The position numbers and the translations under genes were made by a program. From Ehretia macrophylla (taxonomy: Eukaryota; Streptophyta; Magnoliopsida; Boraginales; Ehretiaceae): a stretch of DNA of 64,000 nucleotides. The stretch covers positions 42,498,552 to 42,562,551 of the forward strand of contig CM075772.1 of the NCBI GenBank assembly GCA_037974665.1. Reading direction: 5' to 3'. Of the stretch, positions 1-12,874 are shown piece by piece. Numbering within the stretch: the stretch's first letter is position 1; every line of letters begins with the position of its first letter. The notes beneath the pieces were generated by a model. It did not search any database and was not told the DNA's origin. It was given only the letters and a program-made list of their open reading frames with translations.

Positions 1-1982
1 ATAAATAAAATTTTGAAGTAACATATTAATATATGCAAATATGTACTGTATACTATATGCTGGGTCTGGGCTATTATATAGTTGACCTTGACCTAGCCTT
101 GGATTCTGATGTACTTACTGCTTTGACTAATTAAAATAGATATAAGGGAAACATGGATGTTATATGCACTGGGAACTAATGGGTGAACTTATGATTATGA
201 AATATGATCAGGCTTGATTAGACTTGATTAATCAGTGTGTTGCTGAGGAAAGCAAAGTTAAGGGTAAAATCCCGAGGTTACATGGCTTGGTTCCAACCCT
301 AAGGGTCATGCTCCTAAGAAAGGTCAGGGTTCTAAACAGGGTGGTAAGGGTCAGAATCAAAAGAGGAATCACAATGTAAAAGGTCCTAAATCTGCTGCCA
401 CTTAATTTGAAAAAAACGTGTTACTTATATGAGTAAAAGGTCATAGAAGAGCTGATTGTACTAAGTACAAATCATAGATCACGGTTAGAGAAAAGAAAAT
501 TGAAGAAGGTTTATTCACTAGCCAGTGTTTGTTTAGAATCCATTTTAGTTAATGTTTTGTCAAATATTTGGTGGATTGACAGTGGTGCAATTGATCATAT
601 TACCATTTCTTTCTAATGGTTTTGAAAACAAACCGAGACCAAGTGAATTAAAGTCTGGAATTTAAGTTGGGAATAATTTTGTAATTGAAGTTGAACTCAT
701 AGGGTCTATTATTTTACTTTTAGATATTAGTTTTGAACTTGTTTTGAAAAATATTTTTTATATACCGTCATTTAGACAAAATTTAATTTGTGTTTCTATT
801 TTGGACAATTTTTTAATTTGTTATGTTTTTAACTTTGACAATGGTAAAGAGAAATTGGTTTTCCAATTCCAAAATTATTGGTGAATGTATATTTTATCCA
901 ATAGTTTATATGAGTCACCTTTATTCCCAAGAAATTCCTATGACTATTTTTCAGAAAATTTTGCTTCTAAAAGAAGCTTAGTTGAATAAACTTATTTGCT
1001 GCTACGTAAATGATTAGATCATATTTCTAAAGAAAATGTTGAAAGACTTATTAGAATTGATATTTTACTTTCTCTAAATTTTGATATTGAAATTTGTATT
1101 AGGTGGAGCCTGACTAATACTAAATAAGAGTACGTTCCCCATAGCTCTGACCTTTTAGAAGTAATACATATAGTGGATCTTATTATATTACATTGTGTGG
1201 TAACAAGTTTCCGTTACATTTATTGATGACCTCTCTCATGAGGATACCTTTATTTAATTAAAGAGTAATTTGAAGTTGTTTAAACTCTTTAAGACTGAGG
1301 TAAAATGCAATTTGCGAAAGTCATCAAAATTGAAAATCCGACCGGAAGTTAAGTACTTTGGTAGACATTGGGTCATTGGGCAGCATATAGCACTATTTGC
1401 CATGTACTTATATGATTGTGTGATTCTTTCCCAATATACCATGCCTTTTAGCCTTTGACATAACAGTATGGTAGAGAGGCAAAATCGCAGCTTTAAGGAT
1501 ATGTTGAGGAGAATGATGAGTGTCATTAATCTAATATACCTTTTGGGGTGAAACCATTAGAACAACTTCATGTACTCTTAGTTGTATTACTAGCAAGTTT
1601 GTTCATATAACTCCTATTGAACCTTGACTTGGGAGAAAACCTAGCCTGAATTATTTTATGATTTGGGGTCATCTTGGTGTAGATAAACATGTTGTGGTTT
1701 ATCAGTGCATGTACCTCAAGATCAGTGAGAGTAAGTTTATTTTCTTGAAATTTTATGTTGAGGACATTTTGCTAGGTATAAATAATTTGAGTATGTTTTA
1801 TGAGTCTAATATTTTTGAAGACTTCAAACATGAAAGATTTTGGAGAGGTCTCTTTCGCTTTTAGTATGCAAATACGCCAGGATAGGTCTTGTGATCTTTT
1901 GGATCTATTGCAAAAGGTTTATATTGATTGAATTCTTAAATGATTTACTATAGAGAACTATAGTCCTATGATGTCCTTTTGT

Positions 1983-1985
<3 letters not shown>

Positions 1986-2025
<40 letters not shown>

Positions 2026-2030
2026 TTTTT
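1986..2030. repeat. TA dinucleotide run followed by poly-T
   Basis: About 16 TA units run directly into about 13 T. The tract lies inside the decayed copia pol region, after the reverse transcriptase motifs, and contributes to its disruption. Confidence 0.9.
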
Positions 2031-2973
2031 AAATTTTATGGGGTTTCCATCCAGAGGATATAATGTGAATATTATTTGGAAGCATAACTAGACTATTACA
2101 ATATAAATGCTATTGAAGTTATATTTTATCATGTGAGTTTTATAATCTAAATGGATCTCCCATAGTTTATGGAAGGAAATATGACTTGATATATGTTCCT
2201 TGTGATCTACAGATTAATACATACAACAACCTACCCAAAGGGGGTTATTGTGTGTTAATTTGTGGTGGATGAATAGTGGTAGTGAAGGTGAATAGTCAAA
2301 TAAATTTCTCTACCCAAGGGATTTATTTATGAGCTTGTGCATGCTCTATTGGTTTGAGAGAATGCATGCCTTAGAGCGATTTATTTGTCTAGAGGTGATT
2401 AACTTCCTGAATGTTGTGTATTCTCTTATTCACCTTCATAATTGGGATAATTATAGTTTCCTTTATGAACGAAGAGTCATGGATTGGACAAGAAAAAGGA
2501 AACATTGTTACTAAGAATATAAACCAAACTCAATGCTTGTTGATCTTCTAATTAGAGGTTTGAGATCATAATGTTTAAATAGCATGTTGAGATATAGGTA
2601 TTATGGAGTCTATGACATAAAGAGATCCATGAGACGTGTACCATATGCTAGTGTTATTGAGAACTTGATGTATGTTCAAGTGCGCATTAGGCTTGGTATT
2701 GATTTCAAATATAAGTGTTCTACTGTTTTTTATGCTATTGACTAGTGGGAGTTTTGCATCTTCATACATTGTTGAATATTCCTATTATTGTGTGTTTCTA
2801 TTTCGCACTTTTGTGCAATTGTGGAATAGTGTATTGTTTATGTTTTATAACATATACTTGATTATTCTGTGAGCACTCATATGTATGTTGAAGGTCTCGG
2901 TTTAGTGTCCATATTGATAAAACCATCTATTGAGCTTAAATATCTCTATGAGGACACCATTTTGATCGGAGAT

Positions 2974-3060
2974 ATGCATTCTTTCCTCTGGCCTATTGAC
3001 TGCCATTTTGGGAGGATATGAATTATATGCATTCTTTCCTCTGGCCTATTGACTGCCATT
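2974..3060. repeat. 54-bp tandem duplication in copia relic
   Basis: A stretch of about 33 bases beginning atgcattctttcctctggcc occurs at 2974 and again at 3028, giving a period of about 54 bp. A third, diverged unit may follow near 3068-3115. It lies downstream of the RNase H region of the copia relic. Confidence 0.8.
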
Positions 3061-3438
3061 ATGAGAGAATATGAATGGTTGATTTCCTTGGCATATCGAC
3101 CACCAATTTTGGGGAAATCATGTTGAGGACTGACAAAGAAAGAGCACATTTGATCACATGTTGGTGCTGTTTTCTTGCTACACTGCCGTATATTAATCCA
3201 TGTCAATAGAGTTGTTGGCATTTGTAACCATGGAAGGTCCTGTGTCAATATGGAATACTACGATCGCCATGATTCGATGTTTGATAATTTTATTGGACAG
3301 AATTGTGTTCGAGGTGTTGTTCTGTGAATCAGTGTTTTCAAAATTGTGGCCAAATTAAGTTTACTTATTCAACCTAATAAATGTTTTCAAAATATTTTTA
3401 AAATAAATAAAACAATTAACGTTGCCCAAGTGGGAGAC

Positions 3439-3936
3439 TGTTAGAAGATTCTCTATTATGTGGGCTACCGTTAATTACTTTTGGTTTTATAAAATAGGTT
3501 GAATATCTGATTCATAGAGACTGGGCTGTGATTATATTGCTTTTAAGCCCACCTCATAAATCCATATACGGTTAATTGTGTGTAGACCTTATATTCTAAC
3601 TAAACCTTTTATGGGAGGGCCCGTCAGAATAATTATAAATATACAGCTAGGTCCCCTCTCCTGTTCTAACCCTAAACTAATTGATCTCATAAACGTTAGT
3701 TGTTCCTGGATAGAGAAAGGAAGAGAAATACCTCATCAGTAATTGGGTAACGATTATAACTCGCTTTACTATGGATAGAGCAAGGAAGAGGAAAACCTCG
3801 TCAGTAATCGGATAACGATTACAAGTTGCTTTATTATGGCTCAAACAAGTATATGATTCCGCTGCTAATTAAGTTTATATATATTGTGCTGCAAAATCAT
3901 GCATATTGGAATTCATATATTTTATATGTGCCAACA
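3439..3936 (+). mobile_element. 3' LTR of the copia element
   Basis: A 498-bp segment starts TGTTAG and ends CCAACA, the TG...CA form of an LTR. It is directly preceded by the polypurine tract AAGTGGGAGAC at 3428-3438, which is typical of copia elements and fixes both the left edge and the orientation. The matching 5' LTR is not in the window, so no target duplication can be tested. Near 3705-3830 there is a diverged internal duplication around 'atagagaaaggaagagaaa' and 'cgtcagtaatcggataacg'. Confidence 0.85.
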
Positions 3937-6900
3937 ATTGCAACTGGTCAACTTGTTCGACTACCTCCACCACAATTTAAAATAGACAACAAATATGTTT
4001 GATTTAATTTTTAGATATTTAAAAGTGTATTTTGTAAGTTTAGAAAATAAAAGTAATCTATTTAGTTTATTTTTTAATTTTTTTTTAAGTAAAAATCAAA
4101 GTTGATATGTTTTAAGCTCAAAACTTTTAGGTAAATTTTAAATGTATATGACTCGTTACATTTTTTTTTCTTCTCTAATTTTAAGCTCAAAAGCTTTTAG
4201 AGTACTCTTAAAATCATTTGACAATGGCCACATTTCTTTTATAACTGTTCAGCTAACAAGAAATAAGAGAAGACTGAACAATAATCAAGCTGCTGCTCAT
4301 CGAGTACTCGTTTTATTTTAGTGGTATACGTAAGCAGGTGATATAAACAGTTAAAACCTCAAATGGCCGGCCTCCACAACTCTATAAAATTCAAAGATCT
4401 ATGTTTTTGCTTCACTTGTTTAGAATTTTGAAAGTCATGTACGTAAAATAGCTTATGAAATAATTAATGCCTTTTAAACTCTTTCCATAGCCCTCTTTCC
4501 CATGCACCAAAGGTGCAAACATATAAACTTGATTACCATATTATACTAAATTTGCATGTAATTAGTATATTAGTGGAATCTTACTAATGGCTCGGGTCTT
4601 GAAAGGAGGTCTTCTTTGCCTTCCACCTAAGTTGCGCAGAAAGGCCCAAAGACAATCCTAGGTACCTTAATTCGTGCGTTGGTCTTTGCAACATTAATGT
4701 TTTTTGTTGGTTGGTTAATAACTCATAATCAGATCTTAATAACTCATTATTTGCAGCTTGACAATTTAAAACACACTTTTCAAGTAATTAAATATTATTC
4801 GGAAGAATTTCGGTTGGAATAAAAATCTTGTATTAGACATTGCTAATGACATAAAACAAAGTAAAGTACAATAATGTTAAGTAATTAGAACTTAAACTGC
4901 AGTCTAATTAACAATCAAGAATTTGGCGAAATGGTCAAGTAGTGACGTGTTGTAATTAGAGTTTTAAGTTTAAACTATGACTTGAACCTCCATTATACCC
5001 AAAAAAATAAAAAAAAATTGCAACCTACTTAAGATTGTGAAAACGACTTAAAGTTTAGCAAATAAAAAATGATATTGGTTATTAGCTTTTTTTTTTGGTC
5101 CATGGGTTTTATTAGCTGGATACACAGAATATGAGTAGTTTGATTAAGAAAAGAAAGTAAATTCACAAATCAATGATGTTATCTAACTTGACAACTTGGA
5201 TATAGATATTTTAAGTTTGCGAAAGAAAAAATGATTGCAAATGCTAACCATAACAAATTAGTTATTTATTATCTTTAACACAATAAACTTCCTAAATTAC
5301 GTGTAATCAGCAACGCATAGGAGGTGTTCATGGAAAATGATTGCAAATGCTAACCATTACGTGCAGTCTCTTAATTAAAAGAATAAATTATAAAACTCTT
5401 GTGATCTGTCATACTTCTTTTTCTCCCAAATACTAATCAAACTTTTTTTTTCTTTTATGATGAGAAAATTACCTTAAGTAAGATGATATTAAATTCACTC
5501 AAAAACTATAAGCCTAGTAATCGTGCCGCTAGATTTTAAATTTAGAACCTTAAGGTTTTAGTTCATATTTTGGAAGTAAGGAGATATAAATAATTCTACA
5601 AGCATGTTGGGGAAGGTAATGCCAGGCAGGGATTGCATATTCAAACCTCCACCCCTGCCCCTATGCATGGAATAAAAATCAATCCGACCCTGCCGCCCAT
5701 TCCCCCTTTTTTGCCCTAATAGCCCCTTCATTTGGGTTGAGAGCGGGCACATACCTGCAAAATCCAACTTCATTGTCATTTCTATCAGGTGTTGCAATTA
5801 TTTTCTTCTTTCTTTTTTACATTTTCTTTTTTCTTTTTTCTTTTTTCTTCTTCACCGAGTGCTCTTTTCTCCTGTTGCTATTATGTCCGTTTTACAGATG
5901 TGCACTTCTATCAAGCTCCAAATCAGGGTGGATTCAGAATTTTTATGAAGACTGAAAATATACAATTCAAAATTTATATTTTATTAACCTTTTCCTTATA
6001 GTGAAATTGAAAGATTAAAAACATTTTAAAAATATACATATTTTTTAAAATATAGTCCTAATTAACTCCTTTGCTCCTATGATCGGAGAGGATTACATTC
6101 CTTGCTAGCCCGTGAATGGATTAGCCCATGCTTCACCTCCAATAACTTGTGAGAATTTGAGAGTCAAATTCAGAACAAATTAACACGTCCCGAAAATCCA
6201 CCATCATAGACTTAGGGCCTAGCCTGCCACAAGCTTAAGAAATAATTCTCAAGCCTGCAAGGTTCATTCAATAATGAAATTTACATAACCTGGACAACAA
6301 TTAGACACTAATTACGATAACCTTCTCATTTCAGTTTAATTAGGGGGTGTAGGAGTAATATTGTATTGTAATACCCCTACCAAATACGAGTAAAAATAAA
6401 TTATTAAATTATTAAAAAATGGTTAATTAACTATAATAGTTATATCGTATTTCAACGTATTTGAGTTAAAAATGTAATTTGGAATGTATTAAAAATAATT
6501 TCGGAACATCTAGATATGCAAGGTCAAGAAAATAAGTTCAACTTCAAAATCTATTAAAGAAGTTTGAAAGGTTATAAAGTTATAAATCAATTTTTGGGTC
6601 AAATTCGAATTAAAAACTGTAGCAATTAAGGAAGAGTTAGATGATGATCTATATATGATTGAAAAGCTCTATGAGTTTAATTTCTAATTCTTTAAATGGT
6701 GCATCAATTAGAGTTTACTAGAAAAAGTTATGATCATTTTTGTAAAGTGTATTTAAACTATCTATAAAATCACCAATTCGGGTTTTCCACGTTATTTTAT
6801 ATCAATTATGGTTTATACCAGCTCTAGTTGGATTTATTTTGATTAAGGCTAATTGTGGGACCCTTGGTAAGAAAAAAAATGAATTAGCTAGCATATCTAT

Positions 6901-7338
6901 CTCAGCTGCTGCCGTCCAACAAAAAAAAAAAAAAATCTAAGCTGCTGCCGGCAATTCATTATTTTGGTAAATAAAATAAAGTAAAGCAAAAGGATAAGAA
7001 CAAAAAGGACAAGAGAGAGATTAAAAGGATAAGAACAAAAAGGAATTATAAATGAGGAAAAGAGAGATCAGCAAGATAGGATTCGAGATATGGGGAAATA
7101 GGAAGATATGTTTAACACATATATTCTATATATGAATATAAGCATGTAAAGGAGATGGCATGAACTCAACTAGTTCTTAATTTTAACTTGGCAACGATTA
7201 ATACATGTGTGAAGCTTAAAGTCTAAAACTATGAAGCTTAATATGTAGAGGAAGACAATTATGAACTCAGTAGGATCTGGATGTGTCGGATATGCGTATA
7301 TACATGTGCTGCTGCGTGTGTGTCACATATGATGTATA
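3937..7338. other. AT-rich intergenic DNA, no gene recognised
   Basis: No coding frame here has a recognisable domain. Short open frames at 5558-6001 come from a pyrimidine-rich stretch (5800-5870) and look accidental. The stretch near 5925-6110 resembles the hAT-like MITE type seen at 22864-23108 but is not well bounded. The rest is AT-rich with scattered homopolymers. Confidence 0.6.
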
Positions 7339-10300
7339 TCTATACTATATAATAATCTATATCTATATCTATATCTATATCTATATCTATACTATATAAT
7401 AATCTTCTATACTTTACTATATAATAAGTGTCTAATAAAAGATCAAAATCGACAACTTAAGGAAAATGTTTTGCTCATTAATACTTAAGAAAATTGTACC
7501 ATGTTCTACAAGTGTAGTACATTTATTATGCTATGACCATGATGCCCTTGGACAAAATTGTCCAAGCAAATGAAAAAGTAGGTCATCATTTCTTTAAATA
7601 ACTTATACCATGTGCTAACCATGGTGTATGTTTTGTATGCTATGACCATAATGCCCTTTTGTGGCTAAGTGGAATCTTACATCATATTACTCCAATCTAA
7701 ATGGTTAAGATCTCGCCACAACAAATCAAGAACACAGGTTTGAACCGTCAAATCAAGAGTAGGAATTTGACACTTTAAATTAAATGTTTGTTCCCGAAAT
7801 TACTATTTAATTCTATCACAACAGTGTTGTAAACGTAGAAAATAAGGACATTATGGTCTTTTCATGCTTTTCTTCTTCCATTTTCCAATGTTGTCAGATC
7901 CGGTCATTTTTGAACGTATTACTTTTCTTCTTCAGTTGCACCACCCCATCTCTCTCGCGATTCTTCTGCTTCTTCCACACTCTCTTTTCTTTTTCCAACT
8001 TTTTCTTCTTTTCTTCTTTCTTGCACGACTCTGTTCTCTTCTTCTTCTGCTTCGACCATTCTCTCTTCGAAAATTAGGTTAAGGCTTTTGACTTCGAAGG
8101 CCATCGAACTGCTAATCGCTTTGGAGGCTAAGGTATGTTGCTTTCTCACTCTCTCTCTCTCTCACTCACTTACTCTTACACACAAACACACAATTAAAGT
8201 TGAAGCGTTGAACCTAGACACCTAATTTAAAGTTTTGTTTTTGAGTTGTTGGCTTTTTTTTGCGGGTTCTATGTGAGTTTGTTAAAGGAATTAAATTCAT
8301 AGAATTAAAGAACTGATAAGCAAAGAGAAAGTCAACCTTGTTCGCCATTAAGAGGTATACATGAAAATCACGACACTTCCACAGGTTATGGAGTTTTATG
8401 TGTGCAATATGGGGTTGGTGGTGGTGTTTGTGTGTGCGTTGTGTTGTACTGGATGCTATAGTGTTTATACCTTGTTGAGATTTGATGCTGAATGAAAATG
8501 TTTTAATTTTTTTTCCTTTTACCCTTGAAATTGCAGGTCGATTTTTCTGTAAATTATTCTCTTTTTTTGCTAAAAGATTTTATGCTTTGTTTTGTAGTGA
8601 TTTTCTGTATCAATTGTTCTCTTAACTAGAGATATTCCCTTGATAGTTGCATTCACATTGTTTGACAAAGGCAAATAGGAGATATTGAGAGATCAGTGGT
8701 AAGAGTTGCAACTTTTTCTTAGCACATAACCATTATTTTTAGCTATTTTGAAATAGAACTATAAACACTCACAAAAATGTAGACATTCCCTTCATTGAGC
8801 TCTTGTAATTATTTCTTTTAGGTACCGGGATTCATATTATTATAGGAGGACACACAACCTGATTATGAAGGTAAGATGAACTTCATTGATTCTGTAAGTT
8901 AAATTTCCAGAAATCTATTTATGTTGTACTAGTTGTTTCCAACTCATTGTGCATATGTACATGTTTATGGAATAATAACAAACTCAATAATGCTTTCTAC
9001 AAGTCTTTTCCTTTGTGTTTGCAGATGGTGATCCAAATCAAGGTATTGAAAAAGAGAGGTGGAAGTTGGTTATCATTGAGTACTGAAAATTGGTCTGTTG
9101 TTTTTGATTCATTACATCTCAATGTACTCTTATATTACAATGATCATTTTTTATCATTAGAAAATGCTTGGTCAGGCTTTGCCCTATCTATGGTAGAAAT
9201 AAGGCAATAAGGACAAATTCTTTTTTATTTCTCAAAAAGAACAATTTCCTTTTCGTTTGTTCTTTTTTTGTGTGGTTTTAAATACCTATTCAGCTTTCAT
9301 CAGTAAATTTTGTGGTTTTAAATATCTATTCAGCTTTCATCAGTAAATTTTAGATAATTGAAACTCTGTTGGTATTGGTCTTTCCTGTTATTCTTTTGGC
9401 ATGTGCTTCTATCATAGCATGAATTTTATCTAAATCAGCTTAGTTCATTTGGATATGAGTACAATAGACATCCAATTGAAATCCGTCTTCATGATATGCA
9501 GTTTGCATATATATGTTGTTGCTTGTTTGCAAAAGCAACTAGATATCAGGCAACAAGGTTATTCTTTTAGCTTTTACAAAATTATTTATGGGCTGGCCTG
9601 GGAAAGATGTACTATATACAGCCTTTCGCCTAACCCACCAAATGCTTAGTCATTCAACAAATGAATACTGTTAACTCTTGGTCACCAAATCCTTCCTATC
9701 CAAAGATCTTTATTTTTTTTTCCTCAAGTCAAGAGCTTAATAAAATTAATTGTTAGAATCTTTGGTATTGTAATGTGTGTTAGACTGTTAGTGTTGAAAC
9801 AAAGTTTGAGCTGTTGATTCCAGGATGTTAACAAGAGAGAGAATTTTGAAATGACTCCATTACAAGTTATATGTATTTTTGGGTTGTGCACACTTGGCTT
9901 TGCCCACTTGGGGCAATTATTAAATGTATCTACGGAGGTGAACAAAACATTATCAAGAACATATCCGGAAAATTTTCTTTTAGATGTCTATCCTGTAAAA
10001 CTTTGGTAACAGAAATGTGGCTTCAAGGCTTGAGGTAGGTTAACCAAAGTTTCAATCTTTGCCTTTTAAGTAAATAACATTATCCTTTGCTTCTGAGATC
10101 CGAGAAGCTTATAAAGTTTGAGGAGTATCATACCAGGTGAAGGTGTGCTTTCTGGGTTTGTAGATCTTCATTGCTTAAGCTTGTCCATTTAATTTTTTCA
10201 TTGTATACGTTTGTAATCTATGTCCATCCTTGCAATTAGATTTAAGGCTGATAAGGTATATTCTGCTTATTGTTTTGCACTGCATTTGTCTTTATTGATG

Positions 10301-10524
10301 ATTTGAATTCGTTTGTTTTTATGAATTAAAGATAATAATGTCTTATAAAAAAATTCGTTTACATAACAAACATACTAAGTCATATTAACTAAATTAGAAT
10401 TTATATAATTAACACAATTTTTTTCAATTTAGTTCATCTTTATTGTAAATAATATTATTTAAAATATTTTTTTTAATGTCCATTGAATTCAACCCGTGCA
10501 TATGCACGAGTCAGGGCTTACTAG
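7339..10524 (+). mobile_element. Non-autonomous Helitron-like element
   Basis: The right end carries the Helitron signature: a perfect hairpin CGTGCA-TA-TGCACG at 10495-10508, then 12 bases, then CTAG at 10521-10524 followed by T. The left end has the plant-type start TCTATACTATATAATAAT with an A before it at 7338, so insertion was between A and T as Helitrons do. The exact left end is uncertain because the motif is repeated at 7386 and 7406. No Rep-helicase gene is seen, so it would depend on a helper. The interior holds a pyrimidine-rich block (7853-8075) and intron-like stretches that could be captured host transcript pieces; I cannot identify a donor gene. Confidence 0.75.
7356..7391. repeat. 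TATATC hexamer microsatellite
   Basis: About six tandem copies of a tatatc unit lie between two copies of the TCTATACTATATAATAATC motif that marks the Helitron left end. The array probably arose by slippage in the element terminus. Confidence 0.85.
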
Positions 10525-12295
10525 TATATATATATATATATATATTAGTTATAGATTTATATAATACGTGAGCTAGATTATGGGAGTTAGGTATATGAGT
10601 GCACAATGGGCTTTGTGTGGCTTTACTGTTGGGTTTGGAAGAGTAACAAATCAAAGAAACAAAAGAGATGGATCAAGGTATGAATAAAATAAAGTTGGTC
10701 TTTGAATAGAAATGAAGGAAGAAAGAATGGAAAATATGAACAAGGGAAAGGAATGGTCAGAGAACGAAAGAAAAGAAAAGTAACATAAGCAAAAGTCAAC
10801 CTTGTATGCAATGGTAAATTCATCGTGGAATTAATCCCTGTGATCATGTGTATGTTAACGTTACGCTTTAATAATTGCATAAATTGGGCAAGTCTAATTA
10901 AGGTAGCAATGAATAATTACTATCTATATTTTCTTCTAGACCTTACTTTGAATTTATTACCTTGCATTGTCAAGTTAAACTGAGATTATAATTTTGAGAA
11001 AAAGAATTAAATAGAAATTAAAAATAGATTGAAGTAAATTGGACTTTCCCTAGTATATCATTCTTTTTTTTAAAATCTTTATTTGTTTGTGCTTGTTGGC
11101 ATCATCCTCATCTGTTGTTATTCCCGTTCCCTTCCTTTATCGTTTATTTAAGTAATTAATTCTTCCACACTCTTTCTGTCCCCTTATTAATCTATTATCA
11201 TTATTGGTTTCTTAATTTATTGGCTTCGTGTGACAATTGATCGACGACTCCTATATGGTTTCTCTTCGTTCGTAACCACATGCAAACCACTTCAGCCTTA
11301 TTCTGTGTGATATTAATTTTGAGCTATCATATGTGTTAATTCAGATATTTGGTTATTCATTGATATAATTTGTCTATTCAATTGTTGTTTGTTTTATTTT
11401 ATTCTATGCGTGTTATTCTTTGAGCTGTAACATCTATCCGGCAGGTGAGATTGTCATATGTGCATGATTCTAGTCGTGTATCCGTAGGTGGGAGCCCTCG
11501 TAGCTAGGAGATATTTCACCATGTGAGGATGAGACAATTACAAGCCTTCTTGATTTTGATATGGTGTGGGTATGCATGTGTATAATTATATCACAACTTT
11601 AGGTGATATTCGTGTTTCGTTTTGTCTTGATATGATTGAGATAACTGTGTATGAAAAATACAGATGGATTACTCCAGTTATTAGAAACCACCATATGAGA
11701 TCGGTTCTCGCAATTATATAGTTTTCCGAGAATAGTGATATTATAGAAGAATATTGTTTGTAAATTATCGTCTTCCTGTGATAGATATTATGAAGTATTA
11801 TTTGATTTAATTATGAGTTTTAGCCGCTCTAATAAAAGATTTTGAGGAATTTAGTTTCCTGTATTGTGTTATTAGAGCTTTGCGGGTTTAGAAGGAAAAA
11901 TCTTCTTAGACACGCGACATCATATCCCCGAGTTTGATCCTACCGAATTTAGAGACATGACAAATATACATAAAATGACATCTAACTTTAAAAATTACTA
12001 TTTCAATAACAATATAAAACACTTTCATATTATTATTTTTTCATTAAATGGAATTTTATGAAACGTATATAACATGCTTTCATTCAATAACTATACCTTT
12101 CAGAAATATCATTCAATAATTATAACTTTTGAAAAATAATATTTTCATAACAATATGAGCATGTATCATATGTCCCTTTCAAAAAAAAAAAAAAAATAGT
12201 AACAATCAATAATGTTCAATAGTCATTTTCATTCATGTCTTGGTTGCGTTTACCCGAGCAGTACTATTCATTTAATCAATAAGTAGTGAGTACGA

Positions 12296-12328
<33 letters not shown>

Positions 12329-12640
12329 GGGGGTTTGCGAAAATAATTGATAGATAAGTTAACTATTTGACTAATTTTCAAAGATACTTTGACCAAGTGA
12401 ATTAACACAAGAAAATATTATAAAATTGATTTGGTATATATATGCGAAGTTAGTTTAGTAAGGGAAGTCAAAAACCTTTATACAATGTGTGTAGGCAGCA
12501 AAACTAACATAAATATGAAGGAATAAAAGGTAGTAGATACAACATGGCAAAGACATTCAGATATGCTTCAATTTTCAAAAGTAATGGCAAAGACATAAAT
12601 TGTTGATTGTCTCAAAAGAAAAGAAAATAAACAAGAGAAA
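10525..12640. other. Intergenic DNA, unassigned
   Basis: This stretch begins with a TA run (10526-10546) beside the Helitron end and finishes with the 3' flank of P450 copy A. The segment 11400-11960 is less AT-rich and might be an old LTR, but I found no matching ends. No convincing gene is present. Confidence 0.5.
12308..12333. repeat. Poly-G tract
   Basis: An uninterrupted run of about 25 G follows a T run. It lies about 540 bp beyond the stop codon of P450 copy A. The exact length is likely unstable and prone to sequencing error. Confidence 0.85.
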
Positions 12641-12874
12641 TATATGTCGATCATACAAGGAAGAAAAGAAGACTGCTCATTCTTATATTTAGAAATCTGT
12701 TTACAAGGAAGATAATTAAGCATACTGAACCTTGTGACCGATGCGGGAAATTTTTTTATCTTATGCTTGCTGATGGCTTCTTACATGGCTCTAAGCATGT
12801 TCGTGAAGCTTATTGAATCAGAACAAAAAGCTAATAATTCATAGGTTTTACTTCAAATTTGTAAGGCCTCCAAA

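Larger units (their letters stand above)
1..3438 (+). pseudogene. Decayed Ty1-copia gag-pol region
   Basis: This is the internal region of a copia retrotransposon, entering the window already truncated on the left. In shifting frames one can read, in the canonical copia order, a broken gag zinc knuckle (GHRRADCTKY near 440-475), a protease start (WWIDSGA near 553-580), the pre-integrase segment (DHISKENVERLI near 1017-1055), integrase core traces (1260-1530), a reverse-transcriptase YVDD box altered to YVEDILL (near 1758-1780) and the segment before RNase H (VPYASVIENLMYV near 2638-2680). Stops and frameshifts interrupt every domain, and a TA/T tract sits inside at about 1986-2030. No protein can be made. 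The family is clear, the lineage is not. Confidence 0.85.

Noticed and set aside
1254..1526. Open frames on both strands around 1254-1526
   Set aside because: The plus frame is decayed copia integrase; the minus frame is its shadow.
7853..8149. Overlapping frames on both strands rich in Phe/Ser or Glu/Lys
   Set aside because: They come from a C/T-rich low-complexity block inside the Helitron-like element.
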